Below, piece after piece: positions 37,872-46,684 of a stretch of 64,000 nucleotides of DNA; within the stretch, counting starts at the first letter, position 1; each line of letters opens with the position of its first letter. Under the pieces are notes generated by a model that did not search any database, was not told the origin of the DNA, and saw only the letters and a list, made by a program, of their open reading frames with translations. The DNA is taken from the NCBI RefSeq assembly GCF_035593985.1, contig NZ_CP141587.1:1796001-1860000 (forward strand). The letters are read 5' to 3'. The position numbers were made by a program, and so were the translations under genes. The DNA comes from Sphingomonas sp. LY29 (GTDB lineage: Bacteria; Pseudomonadota; Alphaproteobacteria; Sphingomonadales; Sphingomonadaceae).

Positions 37872-39629
37872 ATGCGTCTTCGTCTCTTGTTGCTCGCCGC
37901 CACCAGCCTCGCGCTCGCCGCGCCTGCCGCCGCCGCGCCGGCCGACGACCTCAAGGCGCTCGCCGACGAATATTGGGCGTTCACGATGCGCGAATATCCG
38001 ACCTACGCATCGGCGCTTGGTATCAAGGATTATGACGACCGTCTGACCGACGTCAGCCTTGCCGCCGAAGATCGCCGCGCTGCCGCATGGGCCGCCTTCC
38101 TCGCGCGGCTCGACCGGATCCCAGACGCCGGCCTGTCCCCCGCCGATCGCGTCAATAAGGCGATCCTGCGCCGCAGCCTGTCCGAAGGCGTCGAAGCGAA
38201 CCGCTTCGGCCAGCGGATGATGATTTTCTCGAACAGCGGCGGCTGGCACCAGCAGATCGCCGGCCTGTCCGACCAGCTGACCTTCAAGACCCGCGCCGAC
38301 TATGACAATTATCTCAAGCGCCTCGCCGCCTATCCCGCGCTCAATGCCGAAGCGCTGAAGATCAGCCAGCGCGCGCTCGACGAGGGCTACACGCTGCCCT
38401 GCGTCGCGCTCGGCGGGTTCGAGGACACGATCACCGGCGTCATTCCCGCCGATCCGACCAAGTCGCGGCTGTACGCGCCCTTCGCGGCGGCGCGGCCCGC
38501 GACCATTCCGGCCGCCGAATGGACTGAGCTGCAGTCGCGGGCGCGGGGCCTGATCGACAGCGATCTTCGCCGCGCCTATGCGCAGCACCTTGCCTGGTAC
38601 AGCGGCCGCTACAAGCCGCGCTGCAACAAGTTGGTCGGCGCGTCGGCTTTGCCCAACGGCCAGGCCTATTACGCCTACAAGATCCGCAACCAGACCACGA
38701 CGACGCTGACCGCGGACCAGATCCATTCGCTTGGCCTCAGCGAAGTCGCGCGCATCCGCGCGGAGATGGAGCAGGTCGCGAAGAAGGCAGGCTTTGCCAG
38801 CCGCGAGGCGATGATCGCCGACCTTCGCACCAACCCCAAATATTATGCGAAGACGCCCGAAGAACTGATGCAGGCCACCGCGCGCGAGTTGAAGAAGATC
38901 GACGGCAAGATGCCGACCTTGTTCACCGTGCTTCCGCGCCTGCCCTACGGCATTCGCGAGATCCCGCTTGAGATCGCGCCGGGGACGACCACCGCTTATT
39001 ATAATCCCGGCAGCCCCGAAAACGGCATTGCCGGCACTTATTACGTCAACACGACCAAGCTCGATCAGCGTCCGTTATGGGAAATCCCGCCGCTATCGGT
39101 GCACGAGGCTGTTCCCGGCCATCACCATCAGATCGCGTTGCAGCAGGAACTGTCGATGCCCGCATGGCGACGCAACGGCACCTTCTTTACTGCCTTCGTC
39201 GAGGGCTGGGGGCTTTATTCGGAGCGGCTAGGGATCGAGATGGGTCTCTACGACACGCCCGCGAAGGACATGGGTCGGCTAAGCTACGAGATGTGGCGTG
39301 CCACGCGGCTGGTGGTCGACACCGGCCTGCACGCCAAGGGTTGGCCGAAAGAGCGCGCGATCGCCTTCATGACCGATAATAGCGCGCTGTCGGCGGCGAA
39401 CATCGAGGCAGAGGTCAACCGCTACATCGCCGATCCGGGACAGGCGCTCGCCTACAAGCTGGGCGAACTCAAGATCCGCGAACTCAGGGAGCGGAGCGAA
39501 AAGGCACTGGGGGCAAAGTTCGACCTTCGCCGCTTCCATGACGCGGTGCTGGGGCAGGGAGCAGTGCCGCTCGATACGCTTGACGCGCAGATCAGCGCGT
39601 GGATCGAAAGCGAGCGTCAGCGCTCCTGA
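37872..39629 (+). CDS. DUF885 family protein, exported hydrolase
   Basis: A 585-residue exported protein of the DUF885 family. The signal peptide LLLLAATSLALAAPAAAA is followed by a long helical domain. The signature HEAVPGHHHQIALQQE contains a zinc-peptidase-like HE-x-GHH pattern, and GTFFTAFVEGWGLYSERLG with Glu residues follows, as in DUF885 proteins. A metallopeptidase role in the periplasm is likely but unproved, and the natural substrate is not known. GGGGGAAA lies before the ATG. It is transcribed divergently from the radical SAM operon across 142 bases that carry the LexA-type box near the other end. Confidence 0.85.
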   Translation: MRLRLLLLAATSLALAAPAAAAPADDLKALADEYWAFTMREYPTYASALGIKDYDDRLTDVSLAAEDRRAAAWAAFLARLDRIPDAGLSPADRVNKAILRRSLSEGVEANRFGQRMMIFSNSGGWHQQIAGLSDQLTFKTRADYDNYLKRLAAYPALNAEALKISQRALDEGYTLPCVALGGFEDTITGVIPADPTKSRLYAPFAAARPATIPAAEWTELQSRARGLIDSDLRRAYAQHLAWYSGRYKPRCNKLVGASALPNGQAYYAYKIRNQTTTTLTADQIHSLGLSEVARIRAEMEQVAKKAGFASREAMIADLRTNPKYYAKTPEELMQATARELKKIDGKMPTLFTVLPRLPYGIREIPLEIAPGTTTAYYNPGSPENGIAGTYYVNTTKLDQRPLWEIPPLSVHEAVPGHHHQIALQQELSMPAWRRNGTFFTAFVEGWGLYSERLGIEMGLYDTPAKDMGRLSYEMWRATRLVVDTGLHAKGWPKERAIAFMTDNSALSAANIEAEVNRYIADPGQALAYKLGELKIRELRERSEKALGAKFDLRRFHDAVLGQGAVPLDTLDAQISAWIESERQRS

Positions 39630-39632
39630 CGA

Positions 39633-40043
39633 TCACTCGTCGGGAACGACCTCGGACGCGGTCTGTTCGCGGCGTTCGCGCATCGCCTGGTTGATCGTCT
39701 GCTGCATGCAGCCGGTGAAGCCTGCGGGCCCGACCGGCGAACAGCTGTTGATGCCGCTCTTGCCGTAATGCTCGATCGCCATGGCGCGCTGGGCCCAGCT
39801 CTGGCGCGCCTGAAGCGAACCGCCGTCGCGAAGCCGCTCGGGGATGCGATAGCGATCCTTTTCGGACCGGCGGACGCAGACCACGACGTCGTCGTCGGTC
39901 GAACGCGGGCAGGGATCGGTGCCGAACACCTCGATCTCGCGCATCGCCGACTGGGCGAGCGCGGGCGTGGTCACGACGAGCGCGGGAAGCGTCGCGGCGA
40001 CACCGGCCAGGGTGAGGATCAGCGGGTTAAGAATACGGGTCAT
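39633..40043 (-). CDS. Hypothetical secreted protein
   Basis: A 136-residue protein with a signal peptide (about 1-29, ends in TPALAQ). The mature part has FGTDPCPRSTDDDVVVCVRR, RYRIPERLRD and a second Cys pair (INSCSPVG, FTGCMQQ). The four cysteines could form two disulfides. The family was not recognised, but the PCP-x-C core is common among secreted proteins in sphingomonads (recollection, not a search). GAGAGG precedes the ATG at 40043. It is last in the minus-strand nadD operon, 50 bases after coq7, and almost abuts the DUF885 stop. Confidence 0.72.
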   Translation of the reverse strand: MTRILNPLILTLAGVAATLPALVVTTPALAQSAMREIEVFGTDPCPRSTDDDVVVCVRRSEKDRYRIPERLRDGGSLQARQSWAQRAMAIEHYGKSGINSCSPVGPAGFTGCMQQTINQAMRERREQTASEVVPDE

Positions 40044-40093
40044 AGGGCCTCTCTTCAGCGGGTACAGCGGCCGAGCCGCGCCCCCGGTTCCCA

Positions 40094-40630
40094 TCAAATA
40101 CGTTTTGAAAGTTCGATCGCGACCCGGCACCCGGCGCGAATCGCTGCGGTCAGGACCGGATAGGCGATGGCATCCTGCGCCCCATGCTCGCGGGCGGTTT
40201 CGCGATGCTCGAGCTCCTCGGCCTGAAAATCGCGAATGTCGGCGGCGAGCTCGGGATCGGTTTCGCCAAGGTCGATCAGCTGGTCGGCATAATGCTTGTC
40301 GATCTCGGTTTCGACGGCGTCGGTGCAGGCCATCGCCGCCTTCTCGCTCATCAGCGCCGTCGCGGCGCCGAGCGCAAAACCGGCGACGTTCCAGAAGGGC
40401 TGCAGAAAGGTCGGTCGTACCCGGCGCTCGGCCAGCAGATGGTTGAAGCGGGCCAGGTGCCGCTCCTCCTGTGCCGCCATCCGCGCGATCTGGTGCGCGG
40501 TCGGCGATGCGCGGCCGAGGACGGCCAATTGCCCGGCATAAATGCGGGTGGCGCCATACTCACCGGCCTGGTTAACGCGCAGCATCGAATCGACGTCGGG
40601 TCGACGGTCGCCGGGTTTCCATTCGCTCAT
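40094..40630 (-). CDS. coq7: Demethoxyubiquinone hydroxylase Coq7
   Basis: A 178-residue diiron enzyme that hydroxylates demethoxyubiquinone in ubiquinone synthesis. Iron ligands fit the Coq7 pattern: Glu24 in NQAGEYGA, Glu55 and His58 in EERHLA, Glu107 in VETEID, and Glu138/His142 in AEELEHRE. The ATG at 40630 has GGAGG 8 nt before it. It overlaps the dsbB stop by four bases (ATGA). It works in the same pathway as ubiG at 61248. Confidence 0.93.
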   Translation of the reverse strand: MSEWKPGDRRPDVDSMLRVNQAGEYGATRIYAGQLAVLGRASPTAHQIARMAAQEERHLARFNHLLAERRVRPTFLQPFWNVAGFALGAATALMSEKAAMACTDAVETEIDKHYADQLIDLGETDPELAADIRDFQAEELEHRETAREHGAQDAIAYPVLTAAIRAGCRVAIELSKRI

Positions 40631-41118
40631 CGACGCGTCCTCCTGGTTGCCAGCACGACGATCGCGGCGGCACCGGCGAGGGAGATGATCGCATTCCATG
40701 CTGCCAGCGACAGGCCGAGGAACGACCATTGCACCTGGTCGCAGCGTACCAGCGGGACCGACATGATGTCCTCAAGCGAGGTCGCGCCGCTCGTGGTGCA
40801 GGTCGTCAGCCCTTCCCACCAGCCGAATTCGACGCCAGCGTGAAACACGCCGATCGCGCCCGACACCGCAACCGCCAGCGCCGCCAGCAGGACCAGCGGT
40901 CGTACCCGCGGCGATTGGATCGGCGAGAAGACCGCGATCGTCGCCAGCACCAGCGCCGCGACGTGCGGCCAGCGCTGCCAGTGACACATTTCACATGGGT
41001 AGAGCCCGCCGACGAATTGCGACAGAAGCGCGCCGCCGAGCAGGACGCCCGGGACAATGAGCGCAAGCACCCGCGCCTTGCCGAGACTCGCCGTCTGGTT
41101 GCCCGGCGGTGCCAGCAT
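40627..41118 (-). CDS. dsbB: Disulfide bond formation protein DsbB
   Basis: A 163-residue inner-membrane protein with four helices that re-oxidises DsbA using ubiquinone. The first Cys pair is YPCEMC just after helix 1, and the second periplasmic loop has CTTSG and VRCDQ cysteines. A Gln-Arg-Trp motif WQRW follows, near the quinone. The ATG at 41118 overlaps the ctpA stop by one base (TGATG). A DsbA-like lipoprotein with a CSHC site is encoded at 26171-26935. Confidence 0.9.
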   Translation of the reverse strand: MLAPPGNQTASLGKARVLALIVPGVLLGGALLSQFVGGLYPCEMCHWQRWPHVAALVLATIAVFSPIQSPRVRPLVLLAALAVAVSGAIGVFHAGVEFGWWEGLTTCTTSGATSLEDIMSVPLVRCDQVQWSFLGLSLAAWNAIISLAGAAAIVVLATRRTRR

Positions 41119-42452
41119 CAGCGGGTCGCGACCTTGGGTGCCGCAGCGGCCGCCGGCGCGGTCCGCTTGATCGCCTTCAGCGCATAGTCGAGCTGGAAGT
41201 CCTTCACGCCCTTCTTCTCCAATTCGGCCGCGGTGGCGGTGAAGCGGGGATCGGGCTTGTCGTCGTCCTCAAGGACCTCGTCCTTGATCGTCGCCTGGTT
41301 GACCAACGCACGGCGAAGGTCGGCCTCGCGAAGGCGGGGACGGGTCTTGTAATCCTCGTCCGACAGCTGCGGAACGGCGATGTCGGGATCGATCCCGCCG
41401 GCCTGAACCGACCGGCCCGACGGCGTGTAGTAACGCGCGGTGGTCAGGCGGAGCGCCGACTGCGGCCCGGTTTGGATCACGCTCTGCACCGATCCCTTGC
41501 CGAACGAGCGTTCGCCCATGACGATCGCGCGGCGATGGTCCTGAAGCGCGCCCGCTACGATCTCGGCGGCGGAGGCCGAACCGGCGTCGATCAGGACGAT
41601 CACCGGCTTGCCCTTCGCCAAGTCGCCGTCCTTGGCATAGAAGCGCTGGATGTCGCCGGCCTCACGGCCACGCTCGGACACGATCTCGCCCTGCGACAGG
41701 AAGGCGTCGCTGACCTCGATCGACTGGTCGAGCAGGCCGCCCGGATTGGAGCGCAGGTCGACGATGTAGCCGGTGGCACGACCCGCGGTCGCCTTGTCGA
41801 TCCCGGCCAGCGCCTCGCGGGTCAGTTCGCCGGTCTGAGCAGAGAAGCCGTTGATGTTGATGATGCCGACATTGTCCTTCACCTCCCACTTGACCGGCTT
41901 CAGGCTGATCCGTTCGCGGTTGAGGGTGACGTCGAAGGGCTTGTCGCGGCCGACGCGGACGATGGTCAGCTTGACCCGGCTACCCGGGGCGCCGCGCATC
42001 TTTTCGACCGCTTCGTCCAGGCTGAAGCCATAGAGGAACTCGCCGTCGATATGGGTAATGAAGTCGCCCGCCTTGATACCCGCGCGATCGGCCGGGGTGT
42101 CCTCGGTCGGCGCGATCACCTTCACCGCGCCATCCTCTGTCGACACGGTTAGGCCAAGCCCGCCGTAATTGCCCTCGGTCGTGGTGCGCAACTGGGTGAA
42201 GTCCGATGCCTCGGCATAGCTCGAATGCGGATCGAGCGCCGACAGCATCCCGTCGATCGCGCCCTTGATCAGCGTATGGTCGTCGACCTTGTCGACGTAA
42301 TTGGCGCGCACCCGCTCGAACACGCTGAAGAATGTTTCCAGCTCTTTCTGCGTATCGGCATCGGCCGCGGCCATCGCACTGGTCGTGACCGGCACCATCG
42401 CGAGCGCGCCGACCAGCGCGAGAGGGGGGAGGAGCTTGGCCATGGAAATCAT
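41118..42452 (-). CDS. ctpA: S41 family C-terminal processing peptidase CtpA
   Basis: A 444-residue periplasmic protease of the tail-specific S41 family, often linked to peptidoglycan hydrolase control. After a signal peptide (about 1-30) come an N-terminal domain, a PDZ domain (about 95-175), and the catalytic core. The nucleophile Ser294 is in GSASAAEI and the base Lys319 in SFGKG, 25 residues apart as expected. The ATG at 42452 has AGGA 8 nt before it; ATGs at 42479 and 42443 are less likely. It lies just after the EnvC-like activator gene. Confidence 0.94.
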   Translation of the reverse strand: MISMAKLLPPLALVGALAMVPVTTSAMAAADADTQKELETFFSVFERVRANYVDKVDDHTLIKGAIDGMLSALDPHSSYAEASDFTQLRTTTEGNYGGLGLTVSTEDGAVKVIAPTEDTPADRAGIKAGDFITHIDGEFLYGFSLDEAVEKMRGAPGSRVKLTIVRVGRDKPFDVTLNRERISLKPVKWEVKDNVGIININGFSAQTGELTREALAGIDKATAGRATGYIVDLRSNPGGLLDQSIEVSDAFLSQGEIVSERGREAGDIQRFYAKDGDLAKGKPVIVLIDAGSASAAEIVAGALQDHRRAIVMGERSFGKGSVQSVIQTGPQSALRLTTARYYTPSGRSVQAGGIDPDIAVPQLSDEDYKTRPRLREADLRRALVNQATIKDEVLEDDDKPDPRFTATAAELEKKGVKDFQLDYALKAIKRTAPAAAAAPKVATR

Positions 42453-42487
42453 CGGATCGATCCTAATCTTCAGTCGCACGGGCGAGA

Positions 42488-43657
42488 TTAGCGGCTGTTA
42501 CCGCTATTTGACAGCGGAACAGATGAAGCTGCGATGAAGGCGGGGGAGACCGTGCGTCCATCCTGTCGCAATTCGACCCCGACCGGTCCCAGCGCGCGGC
42601 CGATTGCATCCCCGCGGCGCACCGTCGCCCCGCGCTGTAGGTTGCTCGAGACGTTGAGCAACAGGCTGGTCCAGCCGCGGCCGTGATCGATGATCATCAG
42701 GCCGTCCTGCCCGCGATAGGGCGCGGCGAAGAGAATACGGCCATCGGCGGGCGCGCGAACCTCGGTCCCGCGTGGCGCCGTCAGCTGCAGGCCGCGCGAG
42801 ACGATCCCGCTGCGGCTGACCGATCCCAGTCCGTCGATCGCATCGCCGCCGACGGGCAGCGAATAAGCGGGGGCAGGAGAAGTCGCTTTCGAATCGCCCG
42901 GCGTCGGGCGCGGCGGCGCCATTCCGAGCGGGAGCAGCGCGGCGGCCGTGGCACGGGCAAGCCGGCGCTGCTGCGATTCGTTGCTTGCGGCGTCGATCGC
43001 TTCTCCGCCCGCCAACACCCGATCGCCGGCGCCGACCGCATCGCCCGTAAGCGACGCCGCACGGCGCGACGCCTCGACCTCCAGCGCGGCGAAGCGCTGC
43101 TGCCGCTCGGCGAGCGTGCGGCGGTCGGCGGCAAGCGCTTCTCGAGCGGATCGGGCCGACGCGGCAAGCGCGCGGCTGCGGGTCACGTCGGCGCGAAGCG
43201 AGGCGCTTCGTCGCTCTATTTCGGGCATAGTCGCGTCGAGCAATCCGCGGACGCGCACCATCTGCTCGACTGATCCGCCGTCGGCCAGCGCCAGCAACGG
43301 CGGCTGGCGCCCCATCTGAACCAGCCCGGCGACCAGCGAAGCGAGCGGCGCGCGCTGCGCCGCCAGTCGCGCGTCGGCCAGCGCGACGGCGGCTTCGACG
43401 CGGCGAAGCGTGGCATCGGCAGCGCTGATCCGCGCTTCGCTATCCTCGATCGCCGCGGCGGCGACGGCTTGCTGCGCCTTCAATCGTTCCGCTTCGCCCT
43501 CTGCCTCCGCCGCTTGGCGTTCCAGCGTCGCCAGTTGCCGGTTCGCGTTCGCCGCCTCGGCCTGGATCCTCGCCAATTCGGGATCGCTTGCGACCGGCGT
43601 CGTCGCGCTCGCCGCGAACAGCGGCAGCGTCAGCAGCAGGGCGAGACCGCGCTTCAT
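42488..43657 (-). CDS. EnvC-like murein hydrolase activator (degenerate LytM/M23 domain)
   Basis: A 389-residue exported coiled-coil protein with a C-terminal LytM-like domain. The signal peptide is at about 1-18, coiled coil follows through about 230, and the M23-type domain starts near 290. Its zinc residues are missing: the His-x3-Asp position reads SRGLQL and the HLH position reads PVGVELR. EnvC is likewise catalytically dead and acts by switching on amidases at the division septum, which fits best here. It overlaps the rlmH stop by four bases. It comes in the order rlmH-envC-ctpA that is common in alphaproteobacteria. Confidence 0.88.
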   Translation of the reverse strand: MKRGLALLLTLPLFAASATTPVASDPELARIQAEAANANRQLATLERQAAEAEGEAERLKAQQAVAAAAIEDSEARISAADATLRRVEAAVALADARLAAQRAPLASLVAGLVQMGRQPPLLALADGGSVEQMVRVRGLLDATMPEIERRSASLRADVTRSRALAASARSAREALAADRRTLAERQQRFAALEVEASRRAASLTGDAVGAGDRVLAGGEAIDAASNESQQRRLARATAAALLPLGMAPPRPTPGDSKATSPAPAYSLPVGGDAIDGLGSVSRSGIVSRGLQLTAPRGTEVRAPADGRILFAAPYRGQDGLMIIDHGRGWTSLLLNVSSNLQRGATVRRGDAIGRALGPVGVELRQDGRTVSPAFIAASSVPLSNSGNSR

Positions 43658-44076
43658 CCTTCGCGGTGGTAAGGATGGCCCGCGAGTATTGCGGTCGCGC
43701 GGTAAAGTTGTTCGGCCAGCATCGCGCGGGCAAGCATGTGCGGCCAGGTCGCCGCGCCGAACGACAGCAGCAGGTCGGCGCCGTCGCGCTCGGCCTCGTC
43801 ATGCCCGTCGGCGGCGCCGATCAGGAAGCGCGCCTCACGCCGACCGCCGTCACGCCATGCGCCAAGCCTGTCGGCGAAATCGGCCGACGACATCGCCTTG
43901 CCGCGTTCGTCGAGCACGATTCGGACGGGATTGTCCTTCGCCGCCGGCATCGTGCCGCCGCGATCGGGAAGTTCGGTGACCTTGGTCGGCCAGCTGATCC
44001 GCTTGAGATAGCGTTCGGTAAGCTCGGCTTCGGGCGAGCGACCGATCTTGCCGCGTGCGACGATGTGCAGCAGCAC
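43654..44076 (-). CDS. rlmH: 23S rRNA (pseudouridine1915-N3)-methyltransferase RlmH
   Basis: RlmH methylates pseudouridine 1915 in helix 69 of 23S rRNA. It has 140 residues with a SPOUT-type knotted fold: LLHIVARGKIGRSPEAELTE at the start, IVLDERGKAMSSADFADRL, FLIGAADGHDEAE and the C-terminal EQLYRATAILAGHPYHREG. The usual IGGADGH appears here as IGAADGH. The start is a GTG at 44076, 7 bases after the rsfS stop; the longer frame is read through rsfS antisense-free but not conserved. The 3' end overlaps the EnvC-like gene by four bases. Confidence 0.93.
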   Translation of the reverse strand: MLLHIVARGKIGRSPEAELTERYLKRISWPTKVTELPDRGGTMPAAKDNPVRIVLDERGKAMSSADFADRLGAWRDGGRREARFLIGAADGHDEAERDGADLLLSFGAATWPHMLARAMLAEQLYRATAILAGHPYHREG

Positions 44077-44083
44077 GGTGGCG

Positions 44084-44491
44084 TCAGGCGCCGGGGGCGG
44101 CCGCCTTCGGGGACGCCTCGTCGCCGAACGCCCACATCCGCTCCAGATTGTAGAATGTGCGAACCTCGGGCCGGAACAGGTGGACGATGACGTCGTCGGC
44201 ATCGATCAGCACCCAGTCGGCGATCGGAAGGCCTTCGACGCGAACGATCTTGCCGAAATCCTGCTTGATCTTCGCTGCCAGCTTATTGGCCATCGACGCG
44301 ACCTGGCGGGTCGACCGGCCGCTGGCGATCACCATGTGGTCGGCGATCGACGACTTGCCGGCGAGCGGGATCGTCACGACCTCGACCGCCTGGTCGTCGT
44401 CGAGCGATTGCATCACGAGGGCATGCAGCGCCTCGACGTCGACCGCATCGGTCTTGTCGTCGGGCACGTTGGCGGGATCGGACAAATTCAC
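44084..44491 (-). CDS. rsfS: Ribosome silencing factor RsfS
   Basis: RsfS binds ribosomal protein L14 and blocks subunit joining under starvation. It has 135 residues. Typical parts are HMVIASGRSTRQVASMANKL, GLPIADWVLIDADDVIVHLF and REVRxFYxLExLW-like PEVRTFYNLERMW. The GTG start at 44491 follows TGAGGA and overlaps the nadD stop by four bases. It lies next to nadD and rlmH, as is usual. Confidence 0.93.
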   Translation of the reverse strand: MNLSDPANVPDDKTDAVDVEALHALVMQSLDDDQAVEVVTIPLAGKSSIADHMVIASGRSTRQVASMANKLAAKIKQDFGKIVRVEGLPIADWVLIDADDVIVHLFRPEVRTFYNLERMWAFGDEASPKAAAPGA

Positions 44492-45111
44492 TCCTCAGGG
44501 GTTGCTGGCGGGGCCGCGGGGTCGCTTGAAAAGCGGCGGTGCCAGTCGGGGTCGCGCGTGCGCAGGCTGGTCGCGGAGGTGGTATCGGGTGGCAGGCGAA
44601 GGAAGATAATCGCCGGTGCACTCCATTGTGTCCAACTCCGCATGATGGATGCGGGGCGGACAAACCGCCGCAACCAGCCCATCGCGCGCGCCGCGCGGGC
44701 CTCGTCATCATAGCCCGGACGCGACATCACCGCAATCGGCACGAGTCGCGCCAGCCGCCGCCATTCCCTCCAGCGGTGAAAGTCGGGCAGCACGTCCTCG
44801 CCCATCAGCCAGATGAAGCGGTCGTTGGGATAACGGCGGGTCAGCTTGCTCAGCGTGTCGACGGTGTATCGGGTGCCCACCTTCGCCTCGAAATCGCTGA
44901 CCATGATGCGGCTGCGACGGGCGACAATCCGGGCCGATGCGAGCCGCGCCTGAAACGGCGCCATGCCCTTGGCAGGCTTGAGCGGATTGCCGGGCGAGAC
45001 CAGCCACCACACCTCGTCGAGCCCAAGCGCGTCGAGCGCCGCGAGGCTCATCCGGCGGTGGCCGCGATGGGCGGGATTGAAGCTCCCGCCGAGAAGGCCG
45101 ATGCGGCGCAT
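44488..45111 (-). CDS. nadD: Nicotinate-nucleotide adenylyltransferase NadD
   Basis: NadD adds AMP to nicotinate mononucleotide in NAD synthesis. It has 207 residues. The nucleotidyltransferase motif GGSFNPAHRGHRRMS is at the N-terminus, WLVSPGNPLKP follows, and TLSKLTRRYPNDRFIWLMGE is also conserved. The second ISSTxIR-like signature near the C-terminus is less clear (DTTSATSLRTRD, where TSLR aligns). It starts the minus-strand operon that runs through rsfS, rlmH, envC, ctpA, dsbB and coq7, and overlaps rsfS by four bases. Confidence 0.93.
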   Translation of the reverse strand: MRRIGLLGGSFNPAHRGHRRMSLAALDALGLDEVWWLVSPGNPLKPAKGMAPFQARLASARIVARRSRIMVSDFEAKVGTRYTVDTLSKLTRRYPNDRFIWLMGEDVLPDFHRWREWRRLARLVPIAVMSRPGYDDEARAARAMGWLRRFVRPASIMRSWTQWSAPAIIFLRLPPDTTSATSLRTRDPDWHRRFSSDPAAPPATPEE

Positions 45112-45183
45112 GCCCGACGGTCGCTAGCATCCGCCTCTGGTCCGCGCCAATCCCCGGCGGTAAGAGAGGCGCGGGGGAACGGC

Positions 45184-46233
45184 ATGAGCGATATTGAGGG
45201 CATCAGCGACGTTATCACCGGGGCCGCGATCGCACGCGCGGTCGAGCCTTCCGCGGGCGGGGTTGGTGCCGACGGGCACACGCACGAATCGGCTTGTCTC
45301 AACTGCGGCACGATCCTGGTCGGCGACCATTGCCACGCCTGCGGCCAGCACGCCCACGTTTATCGCACGCTCAGCGCCTTCTTTCATGATCTGTTGCACG
45401 GTGTCTTCCACTTCGAAGGCAAGGTGTGGCGCACGCTGCCGATGCTGGCGTGGCGCCCGGGCGAGCTGACCCGCGCCTATATCGACGGGAAGCGCGCCAG
45501 CTTCGTCTCGCCGATCGCGCTGTTCCTTTTCTCGGTCTTCCTGATGTTCGCGTTGCTGGGGATGATGGGCAATATCTCGATGCCGCCGCAGGATGCGATA
45601 GGGGCCGAAATAAAGGCCGACTTGGCCGCCGACGCGCGCAAGCTTGCGACGCTTCAGTCCGACCTGCGCCGAGCGCGCGAGGCCGCGCAACCCACCGCTA
45701 GCATTGAGCGATCGATCAAGAGCCTGAGCGAGGACATGGCGGTCGAGCAGCGGATCGCCGACGAAGGCTTCGTTCGCGGAAGCGTGGTGCAGGTCAGCGA
45801 CGACATGCCGCCGTGGCTGAAGGTGCCGGTGGAAAAGGCCGCCAAGAACCCCGAGCTGCTGCTCTACAAGGTGAAGACCAGCGCTTATAAGTGGAGCTGG
45901 GCGGTGATCCCGCTGTCGGTGCCGCTGCTGTGGCTGTTATTCCCGTTCAGCCGCCGCTTCCGCCTGTACGACCACACCGTGTTCGTCACCTATTCGTTGG
46001 GCTTCATGATGCTGCTGGCCTGCCTCGCCAGCCTGCTGATCGCGGTCGGCCTGGGCGCAGTCGGCGGGCTGCTCTTCTTCATCCCGCCATTCCACATCTA
46101 CAAGCAGTTGCGCGGCACCTACGGCCTGTCGCGTTTCGGGGCGATCTGGCGGGCGATCGTCCTCGTGGTCGGCGCAATCACCGTGCTGTCGCTATTCGGC
46201 GTCGCGCTGTTCGGCGTCGGGATGTTCGACTAG
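45184..46233 (+). CDS. DUF3667 membrane protein with N-terminal zinc ribbon
   Basis: A 349-residue protein of the DUF3667 type. An N-terminal zinc ribbon (ACLNCGTILVGDHCHACGQ, four Cys at about 38-55) is followed by FFHDLLHGVFHFEGK and then by membrane helices at about 108-128, 240-258, 268-295 and 320-345. A charged, partly coiled region lies between the first and later helices. The function is not known. GGGGGAA precedes the ATG. It is divergent from nadD, and the last four bases overlap the stop of the convergent secreted protein gene. Confidence 0.8.
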   Translation: MSDIEGISDVITGAAIARAVEPSAGGVGADGHTHESACLNCGTILVGDHCHACGQHAHVYRTLSAFFHDLLHGVFHFEGKVWRTLPMLAWRPGELTRAYIDGKRASFVSPIALFLFSVFLMFALLGMMGNISMPPQDAIGAEIKADLAADARKLATLQSDLRRAREAAQPTASIERSIKSLSEDMAVEQRIADEGFVRGSVVQVSDDMPPWLKVPVEKAAKNPELLLYKVKTSAYKWSWAVIPLSVPLLWLLFPFSRRFRLYDHTVFVTYSLGFMMLLACLASLLIAVGLGAVGGLLFFIPPFHIYKQLRGTYGLSRFGAIWRAIVLVVGAITVLSLFGVALFGVGMFD

Positions 46234-46610
46234 CCCTTCTTGCAGGGATGCTTGCGGATCAGCAGCCGGGTCATCGCCTCGGTCATGTCGATCTTTGCGC
46301 GCTCGGCGCCAAGCGACGTCATGCCGTCAAGGAATTCGTGATTGCCAATGCGCTTGCTTCCCGGCGGCGGGCAATAGCGGCCCTGCTTGCCTTTTGCCTC
46401 GGTGGCGAGGCGGATCGCCCGCGCCTTTTCGCCCGCGGCCTTGGCCTCCTCGACGACCGGGCGAAGGTCCTTCGACATCAGCGCCAGCGGCCCCTTTTTC
46501 TTCAGCGCCATCGCGCGCTTGTAGAAGGCCTCGGCATTCATGTGCTGGGCGGTGGCGACGGTGGGAAGAGCGGCGGCGGAGGCCACGACCAGCAGGGCAA
46601 GGGTACGCAT
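46230..46610 (-). CDS. Secreted protein, paralog 1 of an adjacent pair
   Basis: A 126-residue protein with a signal peptide (about 1-21, ends VATAQ). Mature motifs are HMNAEAFYKRAMALKKKGPLAL, RYCPPPGSKRIGNHEFLDG and KIDMTEAMTRLLIRKHPC. The family was not recognised. It shares the same layout with the next gene upstream (46685-47065), so it looks like a duplicated pair. Two cysteines remain in the mature protein (CPPPG and HPC), both conserved in the paralog, so a disulfide is likely. It begins 74 bases after that gene ends. Confidence 0.75.
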   Translation of the reverse strand: MRTLALLVVASAAALPTVATAQHMNAEAFYKRAMALKKKGPLALMSKDLRPVVEEAKAAGEKARAIRLATEAKGKQGRYCPPPGSKRIGNHEFLDGMTSLGAERAKIDMTEAMTRLLIRKHPCKKG

Positions 46611-46684
46611 CGACAGGTCGGCTCCGGACTTGAAACGGCAATTAAAGCGGGAGCCTGCGTCGATCTTCGCGTGAACGCAAGGGG

